Origin: Marinilabiliaceae bacterium JC017
Lineage (GTDB): Bacteria; Bacteroidota; Bacteroidia; Bacteroidales; Marinilabiliaceae
Assembly: GCA_004296775.1 (NCBI GenBank)
Contig: RHGE01000001.1
Coordinates: forward strand, 67,547 to 131,546
Direction: 5' to 3'
Length of the DNA: 64,000 nucleotides
Shown here: piece after piece, positions 17,994 to 27,673 of the stretch
Position numbering within the stretch: the stretch's first letter is position 1
Layout: each line of letters opens with the position of its first letter
Position numbers and translations under genes: made by a program
The notes under the pieces: generated by a model
Told to the model about the DNA's origin: nothing
Database searches by the model: none
What the model saw: only the letters and a program-made list of their open reading frames with translations

Positions 17994-20900
17994 ATGAGTG
18001 AGGGAATATTAAAAGCATTGATTCAGCTCTTCGCCCTGGTAGCTTACCCGCGTAACGGTCAGCAATCACGACGCGAAATCGTAAAGGCCTTTCTATCCCA
18101 ACAACTCAACAAACAACTGATTGAAGACTACCTGGTTCTCTTTGACACCTATTGTGTTGAACAGGAACGAAAATTGCTTCACACCGATCACTTCCGGAAA
18201 TCCACTTCGGCCAACTCGGTAAAAGTACTGCGCATTGCAACCAATATAAATCATGAACTCACCCATTACCAGAAAGTCTTTGTACTTATCCAGCTCATTG
18301 AGTTTTTAAACTCCGGGGAAGGCATTAGTGATTTTGAACAAGAATTTATTGAAACCGTAGCCTTAACATTCAACATCCCAACCCATGAAATTGTCGGCAT
18401 CATCGATTTTATTCTTAATTCACTCAACAACATACCTTCATCTAATCATTCGTTACTCTTAAATAATAACAACAAAAACGACATAAAAGGCATCAAACAC
18501 CTTTACTGGGAACACCTGGATGGCAATTTGCGTTTCTTACACATTGAATCGGCCGACTTATATATCTTCCGGTTTGATGCCCAGCTGGATCTTAATATGA
18601 ACGGGCAACTGATCCCGCATGACCGTGTCCACATATTGCGGCCAGGCAGTTCGCTACGTAATCAACGTATCGACTCTATCTATTACAGCGATATTTTAGG
18701 TCAGTTTACTAAAGACAACATCTCCACCCCGGTTACCTTCGAAGCCAAAGAGGTAGAATACTATTTCAACAAACGTATCAAAGGACTTAATCCCACCAGT
18801 TTCACATCTCAATCAGGCAAACTAGTGGGTATCATAGGTGCAAGCGGCGCCGGTAAAAGCACCCTGGTAAATGTACTATGTGGCACCAATGTGCCCTCCA
18901 GCGGCAGTGTGCTGCTGAATGGCATCAACATCCACGAAAATCCAAAAGAAATAGAAGGATTAATCGGATATGTTTCTCAGGATGATTTACTCATTGAAGA
19001 CCTAACCGTTTACCAAAACCTCTACTTCAACGCAAAACTTTGTTTCGACAATCTGTCCGGCTTTCAGCTAAAACGGAAAGTACTGAAGATCCTCAGATCG
19101 CTGGGCTTATATGAGATCCGAAACATGAAAGTTGGTTGCCCCCTGGATAAAAAGATTAGTGGCGGACAACGAAAGAGGCTGAACATCGCCCTGGAACTTA
19201 TCCGCGAACCAGCTATCCTGTTTCTGGATGAACCAACCTCCGGCCTATCAAGTCGTGGTTCTGATAACATCATGGACCTGTTAAAGGAACTTGCTGTTAA
19301 AGGGAAGCTGGTGTTTGTGGTTATCCACCAACCCTCATCCGATACATTTAAAATGTTTAACCAACTGCTTGTGTTAGACACTGGCGGTTACATGATTTAT
19401 AACGGCGATCCGGTTGAGAGCATTAAATACTTTAAAGCATGTATTAATCACGCCAACAGGGATGAAGCTCAATGCCCCAAATGCGGAACGGTCAATGCCG
19501 AGCAGGTGCTGAACATCGTCAATGCTCAAGTTGTGGATGAGTACGGACACTTTACCCAAACCCGCCGTATTGAACCCAATGAATGGTATTACCGCTTTAA
19601 AAATACGTTCCGTCTCAAAACGAAAAGAAAACCACTAAAAAAAGAACTGCCGAAGGTATCTTTTAAGATCCCTAACCGCATTAAACAATTCTTTCTTTTT
19701 TTAAGACGGGATGTAGCTGCCAAATTAGCCAACAAACAATATCTACTCATCAACCTGTTTGAAACGCCCCTATTGGCGTTATTGCTTGCTTTCATCATCC
19801 GTTATTACGACGTAGATGCCTCCAATACTTCCGGATATACGTTTGCCAATAACCCCAACATCACCACCTACATCATCATGGCCGTTATTATCGCCATTTT
19901 TGTAGGACTAACTGTTAGTGCGGAAGAGATCATAAATGATCGAAAAATAAGAAAACGTGAAGCTTTCTTAAACCTCAGCCGTTTTAGTTATCTATTATCA
20001 AAAGTAACGCTTCTGGCAGGCCTTTCCGCCATTCAAACATTGCTCTTTGTCTTGATTGGCAACACAATTATCGAATTAAAAGGAATGTATTTCCATTATT
20101 GGCTCATCTTGTTCAGTTCTTCAGTATTTGCCAATATATTAGGATTAAACATCTCAGACACCCTCAAAAAAACCGTTAATGTTTATATCCTAATCCCTTT
20201 TCTGATCATTCCTCAACTGATTTTAAGTGGTGTGTTCATTAGTTTTGATCGCTTAAACCCAGGCATCTCTTCCCCCGAGAACATTCCCTGGTATGGTGAA
20301 CTAATCACCTCCCGCTGGGCTTTTGAAGCATTAGCTGTTCATCAATTTAAGAACAATGAATACGAAAAGAATTTTTTTACCTACGACAAGCTAAAGAGTG
20401 AAGCAAGCTTTAAAAAAGACTATTGGATTCCGGCATTAATCAATCATTTGGAAAAAGCTTATAATCATTACCTGGCAGAAGAACCTGATAAAAATAACAC
20501 CTCGCTGATACTATTAAAGAATGAGTTATCCCGGCAAACAATAAAACACCCCTCTAACGTCAAAGAATTCTCGACAGATGACTACATTGAAGCATTCAAT
20601 GACTCATTATACCATACCACAAAAACCTATCTGGAAAAACAAAAAAACTTCTATCGCAGCTTATACAATAAGGCAGATGCACTGGAGGATCAAAAACGCA
20701 GGAATCTGACACGATTACCAGCCCAACGAGACTCTTTTCTTCTCGTAAAAAACACCGCCTATAACGAAGACCTGGAGCGCTTCATGCGCAATTCAAACAA
20801 CTTCTTTTCAAACAAGGTTATAGAATACAAAAACCGATTGTTACAAAAAGTTGATCCTATATTTCTGGTACCTGAAAATCGATTTATTAAAGCCCATTTC

Positions 20901-21074
20901 TTTGCCCCTAAAAAACATCTATTCTCATTAGAAATAGACACCTACTACATGAATCTAATAGTTATTTGGCTATTAAATCTCCTCCTATTACTAACGCTCT
21001 ATTTTAAAGTTTTTCCAAGAGCATCTAAAATTGGAAAAAGCATTAAACAAAAAATGAATAACCTACATCAATAA
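17994..21074 (+). CDS. TerB-like/ABCG-type half transporter fusion
   Basis: A 1026-residue protein with at least three modules. Residues 1-150 form a helical TerB-like domain ('LIQLIEFLNSGEGISDFEQE' is typical). A linker to about 260 is followed by an ABC ATPase: Walker A GASGAGKST near 281-289, signature ISGGQRKRLNIALEL near 388, Walker B ILFLDEPTSGLSS near 408. The C-terminal half (about 570-1010) carries ABC-2-type membrane helices, with five clustered between roughly 600 and 750 and one last helix near 985-1005. Between them lies an unusually large, Lys-rich extracytoplasmic insertion (about 770-980). A Cys pair 'CPKCGTV' (about 495) sits in the ATPase-membrane linker. The direction and substrate of transport are unknown. 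Confidence 0.88.
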   Translation: MSEGILKALIQLFALVAYPRNGQQSRREIVKAFLSQQLNKQLIEDYLVLFDTYCVEQERKLLHTDHFRKSTSANSVKVLRIATNINHELTHYQKVFVLIQLIEFLNSGEGISDFEQEFIETVALTFNIPTHEIVGIIDFILNSLNNIPSSNHSLLLNNNNKNDIKGIKHLYWEHLDGNLRFLHIESADLYIFRFDAQLDLNMNGQLIPHDRVHILRPGSSLRNQRIDSIYYSDILGQFTKDNISTPVTFEAKEVEYYFNKRIKGLNPTSFTSQSGKLVGIIGASGAGKSTLVNVLCGTNVPSSGSVLLNGINIHENPKEIEGLIGYVSQDDLLIEDLTVYQNLYFNAKLCFDNLSGFQLKRKVLKILRSLGLYEIRNMKVGCPLDKKISGGQRKRLNIALELIREPAILFLDEPTSGLSSRGSDNIMDLLKELAVKGKLVFVVIHQPSSDTFKMFNQLLVLDTGGYMIYNGDPVESIKYFKACINHANRDEAQCPKCGTVNAEQVLNIVNAQVVDEYGHFTQTRRIEPNEWYYRFKNTFRLKTKRKPLKKELPKVSFKIPNRIKQFFLFLRRDVAAKLANKQYLLINLFETPLLALLLAFIIRYYDVDASNTSGYTFANNPNITTYIIMAVIIAIFVGLTVSAEEIINDRKIRKREAFLNLSRFSYLLSKVTLLAGLSAIQTLLFVLIGNTIIELKGMYFHYWLILFSSSVFANILGLNISDTLKKTVNVYILIPFLIIPQLILSGVFISFDRLNPGISSPENIPWYGELITSRWAFEALAVHQFKNNEYEKNFFTYDKLKSEASFKKDYWIPALINHLEKAYNHYLAEEPDKNNTSLILLKNELSRQTIKHPSNVKEFSTDDYIEAFNDSLYHTTKTYLEKQKNFYRSLYNKADALEDQKRRNLTRLPAQRDSFLLVKNTAYNEDLERFMRNSNNFFSNKVIEYKNRLLQKVDPIFLVPENRFIKAHFFAPKKHLFSLEIDTYYMNLIVIWLLNLLLLLTLYFKVFPRASKIGKSIKQKMNNLHQ

Positions 21075-21156
21075 CAAAAAAAAACCAACAGATCCCCTTA
21101 TGGCGATCAGTCAGTTTTTATAATTTTTTCTTGCGATATGATATAGAAAAATACCC

Positions 21157-21537
21157 CTATTCTTCCATCTCAATCATTTTAAAAGGAATGTTGATGATAG
21201 ACTGATAATCTTCACCAGCCTCAAACATATCCTCATCATCCTCTTCATAATACCAGTTTATCTCTACCGGACTTCCTTTCTTATAAATTAACTCCAGCTT
21301 TTTAAAGATATCCAGAATACATTTAGATGAACTGGTGTTAAAATATTCAAGCTGAATATTTACACTTGTTTCATTTGTTGGCTCACTTCCATACTTCTCG
21401 AGCCAGTCGATTAACGGCTTATAAAACTCAATTGAATTTTCGGGAATTGAACGCCCTTTTATTTCTATAATTCCCTTATCTCCGTCCAATCGCACATAAG
21501 GCGTTTTTGGTGTTCCTTCACGAATAATTGTTTCCAT
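21157..21537 (-). CDS. siaC: SiaC-family (DUF1987) regulatory phosphoprotein
   Basis: A 126-residue single-domain protein. It opens with 'GTPKTPYVRLDGDKGIIEIKG' and contains 'EYFNTSSSKCILDIF', both characteristic of DUF1987. Thr68 in YFNTSSS sits at the position of the phosphorylated Thr68 of Pseudomonas SiaC. In that system SiaC switches between a free form that binds a diguanylate cyclase and a phosphorylated form made by SiaB. It lies 17 bp downstream of the SiaB-like gene and is clearly co-transcribed. No SiaD-type cyclase or SiaA phosphatase is adjacent, so the output here may differ. Symbol used by homology. Confidence 0.88.
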   Translation of the reverse strand: METIIREGTPKTPYVRLDGDKGIIEIKGRSIPENSIEFYKPLIDWLEKYGSEPTNETSVNIQLEYFNTSSSKCILDIFKKLELIYKKGSPVEINWYYEEDDEDMFEAGEDYQSIINIPFKMIEMEE

Positions 21538-21554
21538 ACTGGCAACTATATGGG

Positions 21555-22103
21555 TTAACTAATATAAACATCTAATGAAAAAAAGATATACTCCTTATCG
21601 AACTCATCAAAGAAATACTCCAGTTTATTCCCTGTTTTTCTAACAATATCTAACATTCCTAATCCTCCACCACCTTTTTCAGAAAACTCTTCGTTTGAAA
21701 GAATATCCCGGTAAAGCATCCGCACTTCCTCTTCTGTCAATGAATTAACCTGATCAATTCGATCCTTTATGTAACTAATTTTCTCTTTTTTCACAAAATT
21801 TCCTGTGGAAATGCGATAAAAAGTCTCGTCTTTACTAAGGATAATTATTCCAAAATTTTCTTTTTGCTCTACAGGGGCACTTTTAGGGGGCAGATCAACA
21901 TGATGATATAAATTTTGCAAACATTCAACAAAGACATTATAAACTCTCTTCCGAATTTTAAAGCGCTCATTTTTTAAATTAAGACTCTCTTCAATTTCGT
22001 TTAGAGCTTCAGATATAACATCAGCTGTGATGCTGCCATTATATTCCAGGACAACATCACCATGTCTTTTCTTTTTATACCAATCATTTAGATTAAAGCC
22101 CAT
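21555..22103 (-). CDS. siaB: SiaB-family protein kinase (DUF6272)
   Basis: A 182-residue GHKL-fold kinase related to anti-sigma kinases. The N-box is seen in 'NVFVECLQNLYHHVD' (about 62-76) and a glycine-rich ATP-lid region in 'SEKGGGGLGMLDIVRKTGN' (about 140-158). Family members phosphorylate the partner SiaC, encoded immediately downstream. Assignment rests on these motifs and on the adjacent DUF1987 gene. About 160 bp separate it from the serine acetyltransferase gene upstream, so it probably has its own promoter. Confidence 0.85.
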   Translation of the reverse strand: MGFNLNDWYKKKRHGDVVLEYNGSITADVISEALNEIEESLNLKNERFKIRKRVYNVFVECLQNLYHHVDLPPKSAPVEQKENFGIIILSKDETFYRISTGNFVKKEKISYIKDRIDQVNSLTEEEVRMLYRDILSNEEFSEKGGGGLGMLDIVRKTGNKLEYFFDEFDKEYIFFSLDVYIS

Positions 22104-22262
22104 CTTAAAAGCGGCATGTGAAACGTTACAAATATAGAAATTTTAGTCAAACTGACAGCTCAAATACAAGTATATACTTATTACTTTAAAAACAGCAAGA
22201 ACAGAATCTCTTTTTGGCCAATCCCTAAATTATCAAGATAAAAGCCCACTTGTTATCCATTT

Positions 22263-23189
22263 TTATATTCCCCCTCCATCACTATATAACACTTCACGGG
22301 GCTTAAATTGCACTAATTTCGATCCGGCAGGGACATCTCCGGTCACCCAAACATTACCTCCAATTACTGTATTGGCGCCAATTGTTACCCGTCCAAGAAT
22401 TGTTGCTTGTGCATATATAATAACATTATCTTCCAGAATCGGATGTCGATCGATTCCTTTAATAGGATTTCCGTCATCATCCAACGGAAAACTTTTAGCC
22501 CCTAAGGTCACTCCCTGATATAATTTCACATTATTCCCAATAATCGATGTGGCGCCAACCACAACCCCTGTCCCATGATCAATAGTGAAATAATCACCAA
22601 TCTTTGCCCGGGGATGAATATCAATTCCAGTTTCCGAATGAGCCATTTCAGAGATAATTCGAGGAATTAAAGGGACGCCTAACTCCAGCAGGCTATGCGC
22701 TATTCGGTAATTTGTTATCGCGCGAATTGCCGGATAACAAAATATTACCTCCCCACGACTTTGAGCTGCCGGATCTCCAAGAAAAGCAGCTTCAACATCC
22801 GTGACTAATACCTGCCGGATAACAGGTAATTGACTAACAAAACTGGCCGCCATGGAACGAGCCTTCTCTTTCTGATTCTCAAGATCCATTTTTTCAGGTG
22901 AATCACAAGAGAAGCACAAACCTGCCATTATTTCCATCGACAAAAGCTCATAAAGCTTTTCTGTATTAACGCCAATGTAATACTGTATACTTTCCGGACG
23001 GGCAGAAGACCCTCCAAAATACCCGGGAAACAATATCTCCCTTATTAAATCCACAACCTCTGATAAGTTTCGGGCGGAAGGCATATAATGATCCAGGTAA
23101 TGCTTGTGGCATACAGAGTTATATGACTGCTCGCGCGATAACTCTCCGATTGCCTTCTGTATAATTTCAGGAAAATGTTGGTTTGTCAT
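22263..23189 (-). CDS. cysE: serine O-acetyltransferase
   Basis: A 308-residue transferase of the first step of cysteine synthesis (L-serine + acetyl-CoA to O-acetylserine). An extended N-terminal helical domain (1-175) precedes a left-handed beta-helix of hexapeptide repeats (about 185-300), with the active-site segment HPRAKIGDYFTIDHGTGVVV. The length matches the long anaerobic/plant-like SAT group rather than the 170-residue EpsC form. It is the last gene of a run that starts with the S41 peptidase, 12 bp after the NadR-like kinase. Confidence 0.9.
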   Translation of the reverse strand: MTNQHFPEIIQKAIGELSREQSYNSVCHKHYLDHYMPSARNLSEVVDLIREILFPGYFGGSSARPESIQYYIGVNTEKLYELLSMEIMAGLCFSCDSPEKMDLENQKEKARSMAASFVSQLPVIRQVLVTDVEAAFLGDPAAQSRGEVIFCYPAIRAITNYRIAHSLLELGVPLIPRIISEMAHSETGIDIHPRAKIGDYFTIDHGTGVVVGATSIIGNNVKLYQGVTLGAKSFPLDDDGNPIKGIDRHPILEDNVIIYAQATILGRVTIGANTVIGGNVWVTGDVPAGSKLVQFKPREVLYSDGGGI

Positions 23190-23201
23190 CTTATTCTTAT
23201 T

Positions 23202-23726
23202 TTAATGTATAGAAAAGTTGTCTATGGCTTTTTTAGCAGCACATAATCGCTCCTCTCCAATTCCTCGAACTTCTATATACTTAAAACCATAATTTTCTAA
23301 CTCTTTTTTATATAATTCATACAATTCCTCTCTGATATTACCATTCTCTCTAACAGCATCCGCCCTCCAGGGAATATCAGGATAACACAACAAAAACAGA
23401 TCTACTTTTAATTCACGTATTGCTTTCTCCAGCCAATCAGGTATCCGATTATACACAATCTGAAACCATACTTTTGTAATTATCAAAGAAGTATCAAAAA
23501 ATACCGGTTTCTTCTTTTCTTTGCTCAATTGCTCGTATTGCCTATACTCAGATATCTGCGTCCTGGCAATGTGCTCTACATCATCAAACGTATATTCACG
23601 ATCAAGCTGTTCAATATAATATCGGGCATATTCAGGTACTTCAAACCCGTCATAAATTTCAGCTAATTTTCCGGCCAGTAAACTTTTTCCAACTGATTCG
23701 GGTCCCGTAATTACTATTTTAAACAT
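23202..23726 (-). CDS. NadR-type nicotinamide riboside kinase-like ATPase
   Basis: A 174-residue P-loop kinase. Walker A GPESVGKS occurs at residues 8-15, followed by 'VPEYARYYIEQLDREYTFDD' typical of the ribosylnicotinamide kinase domain of NadR, and 'FFDTSLIITKVW' as the Asp-containing strand. It lacks the nucleotidyltransferase and helix-turn-helix domains of full NadR. It should phosphorylate nicotinamide riboside brought in by PnuC, whose gene ends one base before this ATG. That coupling strongly supports a role in NAD salvage. Thiamine kinase-like use is a less likely alternative. Confidence 0.86.
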   Translation of the reverse strand: MFKIVITGPESVGKSLLAGKLAEIYDGFEVPEYARYYIEQLDREYTFDDVEHIARTQISEYRQYEQLSKEKKKPVFFDTSLIITKVWFQIVYNRIPDWLEKAIRELKVDLFLLCYPDIPWRADAVRENGNIREELYELYKKELENYGFKYIEVRGIGEERLCAAKKAIDNFSIH

Positions 23727-23727
23727 A

Positions 23728-24333
23728 CTATATTACTACAGTTTCTTTCTTCAGGTTTTTATTCCACTCCATCCAGCCCCATATGGCCCCGATGGTATAT
23801 ATTAAGAAAAGCACGGCATAAAAATACATCCCCTTATACACATACATTCCTGTTGACATCATATTAATAACAACCCAAATCATCCAATGCTCAATTAATT
23901 TCCTGGCCAGCATCCATGTCGCAACAATACTTGCAGCCGTAGTAAATGCATCCATATAAGACATTTCAGAACCTCGAATACCAAGTTGTTCCGGCAACCA
24001 CAACAATGCTTTAAGGATTAGTATATACACTAAAACACAGGATACAATCAAAGCAATAATTTGTCGGGTCGAAACATTGGTTATTTCCACTGTAATGGCC
24101 TTATTACCTCTTTTCCAATGAACCCATCCATAAATACTCACAATGACATAATACCATTGCAATCCCATATCAGCATATAACTGATTTTGAAAAAAAACTA
24201 CCACTGAAGTAAAAGAACAGACAATACCCCATGGCCAACACCAAATATTCTCTTGAATAGAATAATACAAATATATTATGGAGGAAACCAATCCAAATGC
24301 TTCCAACCAATGATTTACAAGATAATCAAACAT
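23728..24333 (-). CDS. pnuC: PnuC-family nicotinamide riboside transporter
   Basis: A 201-residue inner-membrane protein with about six or seven helices. It contains the family signatures 'WCWPWGIVCSF' near residues 31-41 and 'YGWVHWKRG' near 68-76. PnuC proteins are energy-independent facilitators that depend on intracellular phosphorylation of the vitamin. The adjacent NadR-like kinase, one base away, points to nicotinamide riboside rather than thiamine. No TPP or NAD-type riboswitch was recognised upstream, consistent with expression from the S41 peptidase promoter, whose stop codon is one base before this start. Confidence 0.9.
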   Translation of the reverse strand: MFDYLVNHWLEAFGLVSSIIYLYYSIQENIWCWPWGIVCSFTSVVVFFQNQLYADMGLQWYYVIVSIYGWVHWKRGNKAITVEITNVSTRQIIALIVSCVLVYILILKALLWLPEQLGIRGSEMSYMDAFTTAASIVATWMLARKLIEHWMIWVVINMMSTGMYVYKGMYFYAVLFLIYTIGAIWGWMEWNKNLKKETVVI

Positions 24334-24334
24334 C

Positions 24335-25927
24335 TTACTTTAAAACTTGTGAAAATATGTGTTTGTCCTCTACTACCTCTAATGCCTTTTCGTATACCTC
24401 CATTAAAGGATTAATGGCTTGATAATACTCAGAACTACTCCAAAGATCCCTTGCGATCAAGGCTTTTATCTGATATCTCAACAGTCGGCCAGACAATTTA
24501 AGAGCCTCCTCATCTTTATGAATAGCCTCTTCCTCTGCTTTGGCTATTAATTCAGACATTAACTCATTGGTTACCTTAAATCGTTTCTCAAAGCTGGAAT
24601 AATCCTTATAGTTTTTCACCAGGATAGGCCTATTCTGATCCATGTAGTTCAGCACAAAACGATTTAAAATTCCAGATGCCACGATATCCCGATAATAGTC
24701 AGAATACATGGTTGTATCAACCGGCACAAATATATCAGGCATTATTCCTCCTCCTCCATAAACAGTCCGACCGGATATCATGGTATTATATTTCAAACTA
24801 TCCACTTGGCTAACACTATCCGGCGATGCCATTTCACCATGTAAATAACGATTAAATATTTCCTCCTGATATGCTAGATTACCGTCTGCATAATCCTTTT
24901 GAATACATCTTCCTGAAGGGGTATAATACTTAGCAATCGTCAATCGCATCATAGCCCCATCAGGCAAAGAAAACGGCCTTTGCACTAATCCTTTTCCAAA
25001 ACTACGACGTCCCAACACAATACCGCGATCCCAATCCTGAACAGCACCTGCTACAATTTCACTGGCAGAGGCAGATCCATCATCAATTAAAACCACTAAA
25101 TTCCCTTTTTCAAATAATCCCATCCCCCGGGCGTGATGCTCTCGCCTTGGACTTGTCATTCCTTCCGTATACACCAATAATTTCTTATTATCTATAAGTT
25201 CATCTGCCACCTCAATGGCAGCTTTCAAATAACCTCCACCATTTCCTCTCAAATCAAGAATAAGATTCTCAGCCTTTTCATCTTTCAACTTCTTTATAGC
25301 TGCAACAAACTCATCATGCGTAGTAGAAGAAAACCGGCTAATTTTAATGTAACCTGTTTGCGCATTGGCTTTATAGGCAGCCTCTACACTATAAATAGGA
25401 ATTTTATCTCTTATCACTACAAACGCAAGCAAATCTAAATTTCCTCTCCGTCGTATCTGCAGATTTACCTTAGTCCCTTTCTTTCCCCTCAACAGCTTAA
25501 ACACCTCACTGTTTTTAAGTCCAACACCAGCAACATTCTTCCCATCAATAGATACAATACGGTCACCCGATTTTAATCCCACCTTTTCTGAAGGCCCCCC
25601 AGGTATTGGCGAAACAACCATTAAAGTATCCTGCAAAATATTAAACTCAATACCAATCCCTTCAAAACTGCCATCCAAGGGCTCATTCATAGCCTTCACT
25701 TCATCCGCACTAATATAAACAGAATGTGGATCAAGATTCTTTAACATTCCCACAATGGCATCCTCAGTAACAGAAGCTTTATTTACCGTATCTACATAAA
25801 AATTGGTAATAATTTGCCAGGCCATCTGCAATTTATGTATATCCCGATCATACTTTTGTGCAGGTAAATTAAAAGAGATACTAATTGAAAATGCTATCAA
25901 TAATACTAACCGAACTAAATTTCTCAT
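24335..25927 (-). CDS. S41 family C-terminal processing peptidase (CtpA-like)
   Basis: About 530 residues. A signal peptide (MRNLVRLVLLIAFSISISF) targets the periplasm. A PDZ domain is centred on 'GGPSEKVGLKSGDRIVSIDG' (about 105-125). The S41 catalytic domain contains 'DDGSASASEIVAGAVQD' (Ser near 288) and 'RRSFGKGLVQ' with the catalytic Lys near 313. A C-terminal extension of about 140 residues is common in Bacteroidota members. The start at 25927 is preferred to an upstream in-frame ATG at 26032 because AAGGAGAG lies 8-9 bp before it and the signal peptide starts there. It heads the run S41-pnuC-kinase-cysE. Confidence 0.92.
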   Translation of the reverse strand: MRNLVRLVLLIAFSISISFNLPAQKYDRDIHKLQMAWQIITNFYVDTVNKASVTEDAIVGMLKNLDPHSVYISADEVKAMNEPLDGSFEGIGIEFNILQDTLMVVSPIPGGPSEKVGLKSGDRIVSIDGKNVAGVGLKNSEVFKLLRGKKGTKVNLQIRRRGNLDLLAFVVIRDKIPIYSVEAAYKANAQTGYIKISRFSSTTHDEFVAAIKKLKDEKAENLILDLRGNGGGYLKAAIEVADELIDNKKLLVYTEGMTSPRREHHARGMGLFEKGNLVVLIDDGSASASEIVAGAVQDWDRGIVLGRRSFGKGLVQRPFSLPDGAMMRLTIAKYYTPSGRCIQKDYADGNLAYQEEIFNRYLHGEMASPDSVSQVDSLKYNTMISGRTVYGGGGIMPDIFVPVDTTMYSDYYRDIVASGILNRFVLNYMDQNRPILVKNYKDYSSFEKRFKVTNELMSELIAKAEEEAIHKDEEALKLSGRLLRYQIKALIARDLWSSSEYYQAINPLMEVYEKALEVVEDKHIFSQVLK

Positions 25928-26030
25928 TCCAACACTCTCCTTGTTTTGGTTAAAATTTATTTCCCCTATAGAAGTTCTATATGAACCATGCAAAGTTAAA
26001 AACAATTGCACGAAACCTTTCAAATTAAAC

Positions 26031-26064
26031 AAAAACCGGATTGGAAAGTTCCAATCCGGTTTTT
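26031..26064 (-). terminator. intrinsic terminator of guaA
   Basis: AAAAACCGGATTGGAA - AG - TTCCAATCCGGTTTTT is a perfect, A/T-flanked palindrome lying 7 bp after the guaA stop. With T-runs on both strands it can work in either direction. Confidence 0.92.
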
Positions 26065-26070
26065 AATTTA

Positions 26071-27600
26071 TTATTCCCACTCAATAGTTGCAGGTGGCTT
26101 TGAGCTGATATCATAAACAACCCGATTGACCCCTTTAACTTTATTGATTATATCATTTGAAACCTTAGCTAAAAACTCATATGGCAAATGCACCCAATCA
26201 GCAGTCATCCCATCCGTAGAAGCCACAGCACGCAATGCTACCACTTTTTCATAGGTACGCTCATCACCCATAACTCCTACTGATTGAACAGGCAGCAATA
26301 TGGCACCTGCCTGCCAAACCTGATCATACAGATTATTGCTTTTTAATCCATCAATAAATATGGCATCAACTTCCTGTAATAAAGCTACTTTTTCTTCAGT
26401 AATATCTCCCAAAATACGAATAGCTAATCCTGGTCCTGGAAACGGATGTCTGCCAAGAATATTATCTGATAATTCTAATGCTTTTCCTACCCTCCGTACT
26501 TCGTCTTTAAAAAGTAGATTTAAAGGTTCTACAATCTTAAGCTTCATAAAATCAGGTAAGCCACCAACATTATGATGTGATTTAATTGTTGCAGAAGGTC
26601 CATTTACAGATACTGACTCAATTACATCAGGGTAGATAGTTCCCTGAGCCAACCACTTCACATCTTTAATTTTGTGAGCTTCTGCATCAAACACCTCGAT
26701 AAATACGCGCCCTATAATTTTACGCTTCTTCTCAGGATCACTAACACCGTTCAATTCACCTAAAAACCGCTCTTTAGCATCAACTCCAATCACATTTAGT
26801 CCCATGTGTTTATAAGAATCGAGGACGGACTCATATTCATCCTTACGCAACAAACCGTTATCAACAAAGATACAGGTTAAATTTTTTCCAATAGCTTTAT
26901 GCAATAATGCTCCAGCAACTGAACTATCCACCCCCCCGGATAAACCAAGAATTACTTTGTCATCTCCTAACTTTTTCTTCAGATCATCTACGGTAGAATC
27001 AACAAATGAATCAGGCGTCCAATCTTGAGAACAACCACAAATTCCCACCACAAAATTCTTCAGAATCTGACTTCCTTCAAGAGAATGATAGACTTCCGGG
27101 TGAAATTGCAACCCAAAAGTGATTTCTTCTTCGATTTTAAAAGCAGCAACATTTACTTCTTCAGTACTTGCAATAATTGAATACTTTTCCGGTAAATTCA
27201 CAATAGTATCACCATGTGACATCCACACCTGAGAATGTTGACTTATGCCTTTTAACAGATCATTGTTTTCATCAACATATCCCAAATTAGCCCGACCATA
27301 CTCACGAGTATTAGACGGCTTAACTTCTCCCCCATAATATTGAGACAGGAACTGAGCACCATAGCAAACTCCAAGCAAAGGAAGTTTTCCTTTAATACTT
27401 TCCAAATCAGGAATTGGTGCCTTTTCATCACGCACACTAAAAGGACTTCCGCTTAATATCACTCCTTTTACTGACTCATCCAGCTCCGGCACCTTATTAA
27501 AGGGATGAATTTCACAATAAACATTTATTTCTCTTATTCGTCGGGCAATCAATTGTGTATACTGGGACCCGAAATCCAGAATGATGATTTTCTCCTGCAT
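26071..27600 (-). CDS. guaA: GMP synthase (glutamine-hydrolysing)
   Basis: A 509-residue enzyme that converts XMP to GMP with ATP and glutamine. The class I glutamine amidotransferase domain carries Cys79 in GVCYGAQFL and the His/Glu pair in QFHPEVYHS. The ATP-pyrophosphatase P-loop LSGGVDSS is near residue 222, and the C-terminal dimerisation domain contains '[14 protein letters not shown]' and ends in ATIEWE. The start at 27600 ([16 protein letters not shown]) matches family length; an in-frame extension to 27714 would run into rnz and is rejected. It lies 73 bp downstream of the rnz stop. Confidence 0.96.
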   Translation of the reverse strand: MQEKIIILDFGSQYTQLIARRIREINVYCEIHPFNKVPELDESVKGVILSGSPFSVRDEKAPIPDLESIKGKLPLLGVCYGAQFLSQYYGGEVKPSNTREYGRANLGYVDENNDLLKGISQHSQVWMSHGDTIVNLPEKYSIIASTEEVNVAAFKIEEEITFGLQFHPEVYHSLEGSQILKNFVVGICGCSQDWTPDSFVDSTVDDLKKKLGDDKVILGLSGGVDSSVAGALLHKAIGKNLTCIFVDNGLLRKDEYESVLDSYKHMGLNVIGVDAKERFLGELNGVSDPEKKRKIIGRVFIEVFDAEAHKIKDVKWLAQGTIYPDVIESVSVNGPSATIKSHHNVGGLPDFMKLKIVEPLNLLFKDEVRRVGKALELSDNILGRHPFPGPGLAIRILGDITEEKVALLQEVDAIFIDGLKSNNLYDQVWQAGAILLPVQSVGVMGDERTYEKVVALRAVASTDGMTADWVHLPYEFLAKVSNDIINKVKGVNRVVYDISSKPPATIEWE

Positions 27601-27673
27601 CAATCTTTGCCTTAAAGGTTTTACTCCAAAATTTTGCGCAAATATAGTGATTAATTTCCTTGGATGGGCATTA

